Positions 1 through 10,589 of a stretch of DNA of 64,000 bases are shown here, in pieces (position 1 is the stretch's first letter; every line of letters begins with the position of its first letter). The notes under the pieces were generated by a model. That model did no database searches and was not told the origin of the DNA. It saw only the letters and a program-made list of their open reading frames with translations. A program made the position numbers and the translations under genes. The stretch is from positions 7,532,451-7,596,450 of the forward strand of contig OZ007506.1 of NCBI GenBank assembly GCA_963931865.1, given 5' to 3'. This DNA is from Axinella damicornis (Eukaryota; Porifera; Demospongiae; Axinellida; Axinellidae).

Positions 1-190
1 TAGGTGAGGGCTGACTGGAGGAGACTGGACAGTAGGGTGGAAGCTGACTTGAGGAGACTGGACAGTAGGGTGGAGGCTGACTGGAGGAGACTGGATAGCA
101 GGGTGGAGGCTGGCTGGAGGAGACTAGATAGCTGGGTGGAGACTGGATAGTAAGGTGCATGTACATGGAGGCTGACTGCAGGAGACTTCG
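1..190. repeat. 33-bp tandem repeat
   Basis: About five imperfect copies of a roughly 33-bp unit built on 'ggaggctgactggaggagac' start at the window edge, so the array may continue to the left. No supported gene overlaps it. Confidence 0.8.
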
Positions 191-2600
191 AGAAGCAATA
201 ATTCGGCAGTGGAATAAACCTTGCTACTCATGGTTTAAACGTTGCTACACTCTCTGTACTGTCATTGACCTGCAATGTGGATCGCGGAGTGGTTGTGGAC
301 ATGCTAAGTCTCTTGTACACGTATACTATAGTACATATGCTGCACAGATCTATTTCCATTTCCATTACCACTTCCGTTTCCATTTCCGTTTCCATATCCA
401 TTTGCATTTCCATCGTTCCTGGTTTTATCACCTCCCAAGCAAGACCTGCGGCATCATTCTGAAAAGTGAGTTTGTCCTACCTCTAACTTAATCCAAGAAT
501 CAGCAATATAACAGTTGCTATCAGATAGTTAAATGCAAAAATCAATACCTGCATGCCAAGTCTGTTATATGCCCATCCGCTAAATAATAGTGACCATGAG
601 GTACATCTATGTGTGTCTGGCCCTAGTCAAAATGTGTGTACAAGTTGATTCAACCATTAATTGCATTGCCTCAGTTGGAGGTTGGTTAGTCGTGATCACC
701 CTCAGCTATTGTTATGAACTCTTGGCTATAGTCAACCTCAACCTTTTGCCACATGAAGTCCCCTTAATTGCTAACAACACTATTAATGAATATACAAATA
801 TGACTATATCTACCCTTTTGCCCCACAAAGACAACATTGTGGCAATACCCAATACATGAATATTGTTCCAATTGCACATGACAAATTATGCCCATGCATG
901 TGAATTATGTACCCAGATCAGTAAGATGGCACCAATTGTCATCATCATTATCATCACTACATTTTACTATATTTCCGTGAATAGACGCCACCCTCGAATA
1001 AACGCCATGGCGGTTAGCACGTGCGCAAAGTATAATGATACAACATGGGCACTTTGTATGCAGTCGTGGAGGACAGTCTGAGTCCTCGAGCTCGTCGTCA
1101 TCCCCCTCCATATGCATCCCACGAAGGCATCTTCTTCACCATTGTCCCGTGTGTGTCGCTTTGTCGCAAAGCGACGTCGGGCTAATCAAAGCGCTCAGTG
1201 CTCCAGCTGCGGACGGCACTTGCCAAATCTGCCCATTGTGAGTTGCTGTTTTGTGTGTTTCTCGACTGAATTTTCAAGAGCCATACCTTCTCACCAGCTT
1301 GTCGACACAGGGAGCTAGCTAGGGATGCTGTTTACGTGGCGCAGGCATACTTCCCAAAGTAATAAACGCTGCCCTCGAATAAACCCCACCCTCGAATTGT
1401 CACCGCACCAAACTCAACAACGAAATAAAAAAACGCCGCGGCATCTATTCGCGGAAATACAGTAAAATTGCTGTAGGCATAATAATACACCGTTTTGTGA
1501 TTAGCGGAAACTTTGACAGGCGTATAAATACGCTGTAATTTTGTAAACTGAAGCAGGGCAGACCCTGCTAATTTGTTGGCAATCGCAGTAATGAAGAGGC
1601 TATTTTGTTAGCAATCACAGTAATGAAGAGGCAAACCCTGCTATTTTGTTGGCAATTGCAGTACGTAACCAAGAGGCAAACCCTACGGATATCAGCAATC
1701 AATCATAAGCTCCTCCTACTGATCTAGAGTAATGGTAATGTATTACTAAGCGCTTAGCTACTGTTTTGTGACCGTTTTGTGTACTGGCAGCACGGCAAGC
1801 TTTTTCGTGCATGAAACATCATTGGTAGTGCTCAAAGTGTCTAGTATAGGCTAGAGGCATCAGTCCGGCAAATGCATTGGCAAAAAGGCAAAAGCCTTAT
1901 ACGTAACCAGGAGCCCATAACATGAAGGAGCGTCCAACTCACGTAACCATCATGCTCGGAGTAGCAGCACTCACACTCCTTATACGGATGCGTTTGCGGT
2001 CTGTGTACATGTATGGCTGCTCGTGATGTCTCTTAAGTAGGTGGGCAGGTGTTGTGTGCTCTAGCGTGGCAGTTAGTTTTTCACACGTCTGCGAGCCCTC
2101 ACAGGCTTCTTAACAAAGTAGGTGCGAGTTGTAGCCCTTCCGTATAAGGCTTTTTTGTGCTACTGCTAATCCGAGAAAGATGGAACCCTAACATGTACGG
2201 TAGTTTGATGCTCCTTCGCGCCGCTTCGCAGCGCTCATAAGCTCCTGACGTAACCTAGGCAATAATTGCATGCTATCAGGAGTCATGTGACCGGAAGGTC
2301 ATGAATATTAATATTCAAAGGGTTAAGTGTGCATGCATCAGGCCACCAGCCAGCCACTAGTCCAGGGGGGTTCCAATGGCTCTAGGGGGGTTATAAATGA
2401 GTGAAATTGAGGTAACCACTCCCATTTTTATTATAATTATGTGTGGTACCAGAATCTAGGGGGGTTCCATTCAAACCCCCGTACCACCCCTGGTGCATGT
2501 GTGATTAACTAAAGTTGGATGTAGGACTATAGACTGGTGATGCATGACCTTCAATCCAAACCTCAAACTCATCCAAGTATGTTGAGCAGGGGCTGGATAC
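191..2600. other. Gene-poor stretch with one foldback
   Basis: I see no supported exon here. It holds a short pyrimidine-rich simple repeat near 350-415, duplicated short blocks near 1555-1680, and a probable foldback at about 958-1468. The open frames present are short and do not resemble known families. Confidence 0.5.
958..1468. mobile_element. Foldback / MITE-like element
   Basis: The left end reads attttactatatttccgtga and the right end is its near reverse complement (cgcggaaatacagtaaaat). The inverted similarity extends into the 'gaatagacgcc' / 'ggcatctattcgcgg' blocks. The interior has no coding potential, so this is probably non-autonomous. Target-site duplication is not clear. Confidence 0.5.
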
Positions 2601-2910
2601 ATATTATACTCAAGCTTCGGTCGAATACCAACCTTCAGAACTTGTCACAGTATTGTCTTCCGAAACTGCAGTGCCAGTTTCTGGAACAGCTGCAAACTCT
2701 CTCTTAAACAGTTCTTCAAAGCAATGACTGACATCAGATGAAGTAGCTTCTTCTGAGGAATAAAAATGACAGTAGTATAATATGATCTCCATAGTTCGTG
2801 AATGTTCACTCCATGCATGCAGCCGCAACTTGAATACTGGGTTTTACCTGCAGGTATCATCAATTTACCCATTTGGACAGTACATTAACTTAACAGCACA
2901 TTAATATTAC

Positions 2911-3581
2911 CTTGTAAAATGTTATGAATATTGGATGTTCCAAGTACGCCCAGTTGTCTGTAAGCATCCTGCACTCCATGAACAAATCTAGTGAGATGTT
3001 CCGGTGAGGTGCTGCTTATGCTGGAGCCCGTACAAACATCTTTGCAAAGGTGGTAAAGAGTGTTGATTGTATGCCAATCCTGGTTGCAAACATACATGTC
3101 AGCATTCACTGCCCTTTCGGGGGGTTTATCATCCCACTTAACTTCAACATATTCTTGAGTGACTTTGCTAATGACACACTGAACTTTTCTGTCGCCAAGA
3201 TCAAGCATGACAGTCACATTCGGTTGAAGAGAGTCTATTTTCATTTGGTTTAGCATTTGAATATAAGGAGATCCAGGTTCAATTTTGACCTTGCAGATAG
3301 TTACTCTGTCAGCAAGTAGACACAGCTTAGAGTGCAAAAGGCAATGAAATAGTAGACGAAGGTTCCATTCATATGTGTTACCCCTTTTGAGCACATCCAT
3401 TTCTTCTAAGGTGAGGTCTCCTGTCCAGCTCCCTTTTTCACCCTCCATCAGCCAGTTACCTGAAGCTTCACCGTCACTAAAATCATATCCATGGCAACAC
3501 TTCACCTTATCTTTGAAAATCTCCCTCAAAACGTGAGGAATATCACTTGATATGATACGACATACATGGTAGAATTCACTC
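2911..3581 (-). CDS. DZIP3-like N-terminal-domain protein, one internal exon
   Basis: A 671-nt open exon is bounded by an acceptor (..atgtag|G) and a donor (CAAG|gtaata), with phase 2 in and phase 1 out. It reads FYHVCRIISSDIPHVLREIF near its start, then a segment with GNTYEWNLRLLFHCLLHS, and ends with ..HTINTLYHLCKDV...VHGVQDAYRQLG. This order (valine-leucine-arginine-x-x-F, then GN-x-x-EW-x-x-x-LLF, then a helix with V-x-x-A-x-x-x-LG) is the pattern I associate with the N-terminal region of DZIP3 E3 ligase and related HEPN-like proteins that are expanded in invertebrates. No RING is visible in the window. A following exon probably lies at about 2600-2850, where two frames are open and I cannot choose between them. 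Upstream exons were not found. The family call is moderate and from memory of the motif pattern only. Confidence 0.45.
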
Positions 3582-6120
3582 CTACATTAGAGAAGTAATC
3601 GATCAAACTTGTAAAGTCTCTTGCAACCATGAGTGCATAAATAAGTTCATGTCATGAGCTAGAACTGTAACAGTAGAATATGGTGTGATGTAGCACTTGC
3701 AACATGCAACTAGGATGTATACAAGTATGGTATACCGTAGGCGCTCTAATTACGCATCACTCAAAAAAAATTATCATTTTTGAAATGCAACGCAACAATA
3801 GAAATTCGGTCAGCCAAACTTCGACGCACGATTAGAAAACACCTCGCTAGGTACTAAAGTCAGACGAGTGTAGACAAGGCTATTGCATAGCGGTTGTTTT
3901 TATTCCGGGGTGTCGGACTGTCGCTGCCTTTTCTCCTACATGGGGCGTCCGTATCCTCGGGGCGCAGAATATATAAGTGAGTTGCTGTCTCGTACCTTCA
4001 CTGATGTCCCAGCCATATCGCAACTGTGTCTTTATGCATCAACGTTCACAGGCAGTGATGAGATGAGCCCTCTTCGCCGTTCAACGGTACTGTGCGCGCT
4101 TCGAGCTAGCTGCCATGCATAATCGCGTTACGCTAATTAGTCCCCAGAGTGCGACGCATTATTGGAAATTATCGGTTTGAGATATTGAATTTTGACGCCT
4201 TGTGACTCATAATATTCAGTGGTAGTGTTAATATTCGAGTACTTGAAGGCAGGAGGAAATCCGTTATATAATTATTCTGGCATGACAATCTGTGTCTGGT
4301 GCTTAATGCACTACCACAAACTTCGCTGAGAATTCTACAACTACTATGACCTCATTGGCACTTTGAATTGAATTCATGCAGCTTAATTGCTCACACTCGA
4401 TCGCCCCACACTGTCCTGCATTCACCTAGTTAGTGCATGCTAACCACCTTTAGGCGACTTTTATGAGCGAAAGTGTATAGAAAGGCTGCACGCATGACCA
4501 CATACGTACTACATCTCCTCTCTCCCCACCAGAATGCAGGGTGTATAGCCTAGTCATGTCACTAATATCCCCAGTGCAGCATTCATAGAGCGTGGGGGTG
4601 GAACTGAGGTCATACAGGTACAACATTCATTTGGTATTGGAATTTGTGCAGATAAAGGATGGCATTCATGGTATAAAAGTTAAGTTGGAAGTAGTAGTCA
4701 GTGCAGGTTCAACTCTCGTCGTATCCATCTGGTAGCTTTGGTCAGTTTCTTGGTATAGCAGCGAATATAATCAGGGTGTTAATTGAGACCTATTATGACA
4801 CTTGCATCTAGCAACTGTCACTATACGGCACCATGATTTATGTCAGTACTATAGTCACATGCCCAGCAGAAGCACTGCCTTCATAATTACAGTGTTTCTA
4901 TTGACACTTTCATATTCCTCTGTGAGGGTGTGGAACTTTTAAATGACTATCAAAAAGCTACCAGACCAACTAAAGCCTAGCTAGCTACCAGAATGATGGA
5001 TTTTCCATAGGTATTTCCAGCAGCTGCAGGGCAGGAGACTACTCACTTATAGCCGCACATTTCCTTCCTGTGAAGATATAGGGGCATCACGGTAGTTACA
5101 CAATGCATAGTGGGATCGGGCGCTAATTTTACATCCACATGATCGATGGCCATCTCATTGGGAAGCATTTTTGGGACGGCTAGAGTGCATGCTCTTTCAA
5201 CCCTGATTATAAGCTTACTCACCTCTCTTTGCTAACTTTCTCTACATCCATTTCAGGGACAGGCTCAGCCACATTCTCGGGCTTTCCTCCTTGAGTGTCC
5301 AACGATGTCAAGGTAGGCACCGGCCGCGATATCAGTGTATATGCTTCAGGAGACCGGGTCCCGAGTCCCAACCGGCACCGCCGTCTGGCGTTAATGCCTA
5401 TAAATCGGCAGTAATTCCACGTTCCAAACGAACGAATCATGGCTACAATCATAAGAGTACATGTAGACGTAAATTTGCTGACTGTACCTCTACAGTACCC
5501 GAGCGGCTAGCTACGCTATCATCAACACAGCTCAATTAATTAAGGTTACGGGATCCCTGCACGCGGATACGCGCGCCGTATACTTAATTAAGCGCTATTT
5601 TTTGTCGCCAAAAATAAAGCCGTGTGATCCGACCTGGACTTGGAAGACCGTATTGAAATGAGCACAAACTGTATAGACAGGGCCGGACGAAGCGTTTTTG
5701 TAAATACTGATGACCGTTCCGAAGTTATACGACGCTGTATTCCAAAGAGGGGAGTCAAGATGGCGGTTATATTCGCACTCAAGAGTCGTTCTTTCGAGGA
5801 CTGCTCAACTTTAATAGCCACAAAACGCTTACGTCCCGCCCTAGAGCTTCCTATGGCGTGTCTCCCAGCAGTACAATCGATTTGCTGGCGGTCTTCGCAC
5901 TGGAGATTTTTGGCGAATAGTTTGCTGGAACCGATTTAACCAGCGTACAACGGCTACAGTGTGAGCTACTGTAATGATGATTAGTCTGCATGTTGTCTAC
6001 CATCCCTGCTTTGTGTCGAGAAAGTTTGATTTGATTTCACTAGCATACTTTCTGTGCGAGAAAATGGGCTTTAACAAATTGTCTGGCCACGCCCACCGCG
6101 CGGGGATTATTTGATTTATA
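3582..6120. other. No recognised gene
   Basis: Short open frames near 3883-4122, 5219-5540 and 5588-5939 show no family resemblance or paired splice sites that I trust. A short inverted sequence with TTAATTAA at both sides occurs at about 5534-5592 (ttaattaaggttacgggatc ... cgtatacttaattaa). Confidence 0.4.
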
Positions 6121-6130
6121 ATCGACAAAC

Positions 6131-6575
6131 TAGTCTAACAAGCTAGCCCTTCGCTTTCTCCAGCGCTCGATCGCTTTCAGTATGCGCGCGCGGAGAAGTA
6201 AGGTCTAGAAACTTTGGACCACTTTACTCGGTACGAAAGAATGCAATTAAGCTACATCACGTCCGTTTACGTCATATTAGTGCAACTGCAGTCGGTCGAT
6301 TCCGGCCCGCTAACCTCGTTTGGCTGCTTGTACTTCTGTCTGTTTGGTCGTTGTGCAGGAGAACAGCAATCGCAGGCAACTTCAGACAGTCCTCAACGCT
6401 AGTTCTGAGCGATTTGAAAGATCACCACGTGACAGCTGCAATCTGATTGGCTCTACCCGATTTCGAGTAGAGCCCAAGCAAAGTGGTCCAAAGTTTCTAG
6501 ACCCTCCTTTTCCCCGTGCGGTCACGTGAGTCGATCCGTGCTGGGGAAAATTGGAGGGGCTAGCCCGCTAGACTA
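6131..6575. mobile_element. MITE with 9-10 bp target duplication, copy A
   Basis: The element starts TAGTCTAACAAGCTAGCCC and ends GGGCTAGCCCGCTAGACTA, which are imperfect inverted repeats. The flanks carry the direct repeat ATCGACAAAC at 6121-6130 and 6576-6585. A second copy of the whole body lies at 52058-52508 in the TSFM intron. There is no coding capacity. Terminal repeats plus 9-10 bp duplications suggest a Mutator-like or similar superfamily, but the assignment is inference. Confidence 0.8.
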
Positions 6576-6599
6576 ATCGACAAACTAGCTATTCCCGTA

Positions 6600-6790
6600 A
6601 ATCGATTATCAGATGTCGATCTGGGAATCGAATTTGCTTTCACACAATTTTCGGAAATCGATATTCGGAAATCGATCTTCGGAAATCGATATTTGGAAAG
6701 CGATCTTCGGAAATCGATATTCGGAAATCGATCTTCGGAAATCGATCTTTGGAAATCGATATTCGGAAATCGATACTCGTAAATCGATTA
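6600..6790. repeat. ATCGAT-rich short tandem repeat, left block
   Basis: There are about ten copies of a 14-15 bp unit 'ttcggaaatcgata/c'. Related repeats in the same orientation resume at 8988-9084, on the other side of the transposon at 6796-8981, so the transposon appears to sit inside a pre-existing array. Confidence 0.8.
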
Positions 6791-6954
6791 GACCTGGCTC
6801 AATATAGGGGGAACAGAAACTGTAAGAAAAGGCTATAACCGGTTATTTAAGTAAAGATGGTTATTATGGCGTGGATTGCTCCACATATGTAACTTAAACT
6901 TTCTGTCCATATCAGCCTGTTGTATACACGCATTGCTGTATTAGGTTACATAGT

Positions 6955-7810
6955 TATAGAGGGTTATACATGGTTATACATGGTTGTAGAGGGTTATACA
7001 TGGTTATAGAGGGTTATACATGGTTATACAGGGTTATACATGGTTTTAGAGGGTTATACATGGTTATGGAGGGTTATACATGGTTATATAGGGTTATAGA
7101 GGGTTATACATGGTTATACTTGGTTACACGTGGTTATACATGGGTTATACATGGTTATATATGGTTTTAGAGGGTTATACATGGTTATGGAGGGTTATAC
7201 ATGGTTATATAGGGTTATACATGGTTATAGAGGGTTATACATGGTTATACTTGGTTATAGAGGGTTATACATGGTTATAGGTGGTTATACATGGTTATAG
7301 AGGGTTATACATGGTTATAGAGGGTTATACATGGTTATAGGATAGGTGGTTATACATGGTTATAGATGGTTATAGAGGGTTATACATGGTTATAGGTGGT
7401 TATACATGGTTATAGGTGGTTATACATGGTTATAGAGGGTTATACAAGGTTAAAGGTGGTTATACATGGTTATAGGTGGTTATACATGGTTATAGAGGGT
7501 TATACATGGTTATAGGTGGTTATACATGGTTATACATGGTTATAGAGGGTTATACATGGTTATAGGATAGGTGGTTATACATGGTTATAGATGGTTATAG
7601 AGGGTTATAGATGGTTATAGGTGGTTATACATGGTTATAGGTGGTTATACATGGTTATAGAGGGTTATACAAGGTTAAAGGTGGTTATACATGGTTATAG
7701 GTGGTTAAATGTTATAGAGGGTTATACATGGTTATAGAGGGATAATTATACATGGGTTTTACTTGGTTATAGAAGGTCATAAATGGTTATAGAGGGTTTT
7801 ACTTGGTTAT
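6955..7810 (+). repeat. Decamer satellite, left arm
   Basis: Alternating 10-bp units ggttatacat and ggttatagag, with variants ggttataggt and ggttatactt, run for about 85 copies. It is the reverse complement of the array at 8480-8855, so the two could pair into a long hairpin. Confidence 0.95.
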
Positions 7811-7822
7811 ACGTGGTTAGCG

Positions 7823-8239
7823 TTGGGGCAAAAGAGTAGGGAAGAATGGAAAGACATCATTGTGAGCTATGACAACATGTGCCACCTCAATAACCTGAAG
7901 GTGGCCCGGAAACCTCTACCTCTGCCTGGAGACCTCAAATATCTATGGCTAGATGTACAGAAGATTATAGACACACTGCATATGAAGAATCATTCTGATC
8001 CCCGCTGTGAGCAGTACAATCCGGCCAAAGTCCTCCCAGAAGATTCAGACATGAACGCGATGTCATGTGAACAAACATTTGCATGGCTATCACGATACAA
8101 AAAGATACTATGTGCAATGCCAAAAACGCACCATCACTTCTACCTCCATCGGATGGTGCAACGCAGAAACAGCTACATTTCATGGTGCTATTCGGAAGGC
8201 AGGCGGCCAGTGCAGCCAAAGGTCCGTCATTTAAACTGA
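7823..8239 (+). pseudogene. KDZ-type transposase C-terminal fragment
   Basis: The 138-codon frame contains VSYDNMCHLNNLKVARKPLP, then WLDVQKIIDTLHMKNHSDPRC, then MSCEQTFAWLSRYKKILCAM and HHHFYLHRMVQRRNSY. The order D-x-M-C, a W-x-x-V-x-KIID-x-LH-x-x-NH-x-D-x-x-C segment, and CEQ-x-FAWLS-R(Y)K matches the C-terminal half of Kyakuja/Dileera/Zisupton-like transposases seen in animal genomes. The N-terminal CxC zinc region and part of the catalytic core are absent, because the sequence immediately upstream is satellite. The start Met is simply the first in frame. It ends at TGA and is followed by a duplicated ~80-bp block at about 8225-8365. It is probably a remnant that cannot move itself. Confidence 0.6.
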
Positions 8240-8479
8240 TGCACATTGTTTGTGTTTGTACTAACTTCCATCCACGTGTAACACATAGATTGTACCCTAC
8301 CTTGTCCCGTCATGTAAACTGATGTACATTGTTTGTGTTTGTACTAACTTCCTTGTGTAACACATTACCTTGTACAGCGTTGTAATATATGTTGTGTATG
8401 CATCAGCCTCGAGTCGTTCCCAGTTAGTGAATATACTACCATGTACTGGCGTTCAGAGGATTATAATAACCGTAAGTAT

Positions 8480-8855
8480 AACCATGTATAACCAAGTATA
8501 ACCACCTATAACCATGTATAACCAAGTGTATAACCCTCTATAACCATGTATAACCCTCTATAACCATGTATAACCCTCTATAACCATGTATAACCCTCTA
8601 TAACCATGTATAACCCTGTATAACCATGTATAACCCTCTATAACCAAGTATAACCACGTATAACCATGTATAACCCTCTATAACCATGTATAACCCTCTA
8701 TAACCAAGTATAACCATGTATAACCCTCTATAACCATGTATAACCCTCTATAACCAAGTATAACCATGTATAACCAAGTACGTATAACCATGTATAACCC
8801 TCTATAACCATGTATAACCCCCTATAACCCTCTATAACTATGTATCCTACTGCAG
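8480..8855 (-). repeat. Decamer satellite, right arm
   Basis: The units ataaccatgt and ataaccctct are the reverse complement of the left-arm satellite at 6955-7810. This array is shorter than the left arm. Confidence 0.95.
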
Positions 8856-9239
8856 CAATGTATACAACAGGCTGAAAGTGTAAGTTACGTATGTGGAGCA
8901 ATCCACGCCATAATAACCATCTTTACTTAAATAACCGGTTATAGCCTTTTCTTACAGTTTCTGTTCCCCCTATATTGAGCCACAAGTGAAATCGATATTC
9001 GCGAATCGATCTTCGCGAAATCGTTATTCGCGAATCGATCTATGGGAAATCGATATTTGGAAATTGATATTCGGAAATCGATCTTGAGATCCAGATCATG
9101 GTGACATTGGTGTCTGGGAACAAGTATAGCACGTAATCTCGTTCCCATACCATAGGTCGTGTGGGAACGAGGCATATAGCCCACTTGAGATGGATAGTGT
9201 TTTTGCAACACTCAATCACATTGAGTGTTGCAATGTGAT

Positions 9240-9594
9240 TGAAGCTCAAGCCATTAATACTTTTCTCCTGTTTGTTTATTAACCCCACCTCCTGATCCAC
9301 TACATTGTAAACGTAGGGTCTTTACTGGTGGAATTCTACACATTGATTAGGGCACAGAATATTCCACAGCGACTCATACAGTGTCACTAAAAGACGATAG
9401 AAGAGCACATACAACACCTCACATAAAGTACAATTTTTCTTCGGAGTATACACTTCATTTCAGTCTCTGAGCTGATGTCACAATGACCGCAGGAAGCTCA
9501 AGCCATTAATACTTTTCTCCTGTTTGTTTATTAACCCCACCTCCTGATCCACTACATTGTAAACGTAGGGTCTTTACTGGTGGAATTCTACACA
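9240..9594. repeat. Direct duplication of ~100 bp
   Basis: 9240-9342 and 9491-9594 are nearly identical: both run from gaagctcaagccattaatac through ggtctttactggtggaattc to tacaca. The duplicated block includes the PVKTLRLQ relic of phosphatase domain D2. Confidence 0.9.
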
Positions 9595-10553
9595 GCCGAT
9601 GTCCAATGCCAAAAGGAGATCTAAATGAAAAGTTCACGTTTATTCTTACCTTCCATGCACTATATAACTGGTTTAATTGTTTGCACTCCTCTGCACTGCA
9701 AACAACAAGTCAGTAACAGTCATAATGTCCTTGGGATCAGCGCAGAGACTTGTGGGTGTCCAGTTGCTCAGCTGCAGTTGTGTCACCCTGTGAACCTGAC
9801 CCGACTGGGAAAGAGTGATTCCTGGCTGTATTTAGCTATAGCTGTTGTCTACCTGGATTCAGGGACATGCATACTGCGTGGCGTTCAGGCTGTTATCAGA
9901 CTCATGGCATGGTGTTAATTTGTGGACATTTTATACAGTATGGTGCCCTGTTAATCCTCCTTACCTTGGGGTTAATTGATGATGCTGCATGAAAAGTCGT
10001 TGCACAAATCCCATCCTGGTCAACTGTTTCACTAAGCACAGAAAATGTAATGCTAAACTCTCCAATGTCTCCGTACTTCAATGTTTCTTCTCAATACTGG
10101 TTGTCCATGCATCTCCTGTAGTGGTGATACTAATTCCTTCATTCCTTGACCCACTCCCATGGCTTTCACCATTGGGCAATGATTGTCCCACATTCAACTG
10201 GAAACTAACTGGAGATTACTAGAGGTCGGAATAACATACCCAAATTAGAGGGGAATACGGTAAGTGGTCAAATAAGAAGCTAAAAGTAATGCCACTAACT
10301 ATACTCAAACACAGTTTTCCTCACTTGCTAATCACGTGCAGTTCAGTTATACTAGTAACTTACTGCCTTGGGCCTCAATGTTTTCATAGGCTGCCTACAG
10401 ATTACTGGATGTCTTGTCACTCTACATCTCATTGAAATTAAAATTTGTATTGGCTATCAAGATACTAATCTATAGCTTGCCTATAATATTGATGCAGCAC
10501 TTATTAAATTAATCTCCATTGTTAATCTGACAATTTCACCAGGCAAGGACACC
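9240..10553 (-). pseudogene. Decaying second phosphatase domain (D2) of the receptor PTP
   Basis: Several D2 fragments follow in the right order on the minus strand. AYENIEAQG is near 10370-10405. KYGDIGEFSITFSV...ASSINPK ends at a consensus donor (AAG|gtaagg, exon low end 9965). VHRVTQLQLSNW..DLLFAVQRS is phase-compatible at 9687-9795. HCMSRCGIFCALINV (compare HC-x5-R-C-G) is near 9342-9390, and PVKTLRLQ follows near 9310. Stops or frame breaks separate some pieces (an in-frame TGA at QY*EETLKYGD, and TAG after ALINV). The WPD loop is SNWTPT and the Cys loop is abnormal. A ~100-bp block is duplicated (9240-9342 and 9491-9594). Poor D2 conservation is common in receptor PTPs, but here reading frames are also lost. 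Confidence 0.6.
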
Positions 10554-10589
10554 TATATTAGCAAAGGAGGCATTGATGTAGTCTGGTAT

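Larger units (their letters stand above)
6796..8981. mobile_element. Inverted-repeat transposon carrying KDZ-like fragment
   Basis: The left terminus GGCTCAATATAGGGGGAACA at 6796 is matched by its reverse complement ending at 8981. The terminal repeats run about 150 bp with a few differences, down to the 'cagcctgttgtatac' block. Inside each terminus lies a satellite of the decamers ggttatacat / ggttatagag: about 6955-7810 on the left, and the reverse-complement satellite at about 8480-8855 on the right. The central unique segment encodes a transposase-like fragment (7823-8239). No clear target-site duplication was found. The element looks non-autonomous or decayed, because the transposase is far shorter than a full KDZ transposase. 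Confidence 0.85.

Noticed and set aside
6955..7810. Possible CRISPR-like or telomeric array
   Set aside because: The decamers are contiguous without spacers and are mirrored at 8480-8855 inside one transposon. This is a satellite arm, not CRISPR or telomere.
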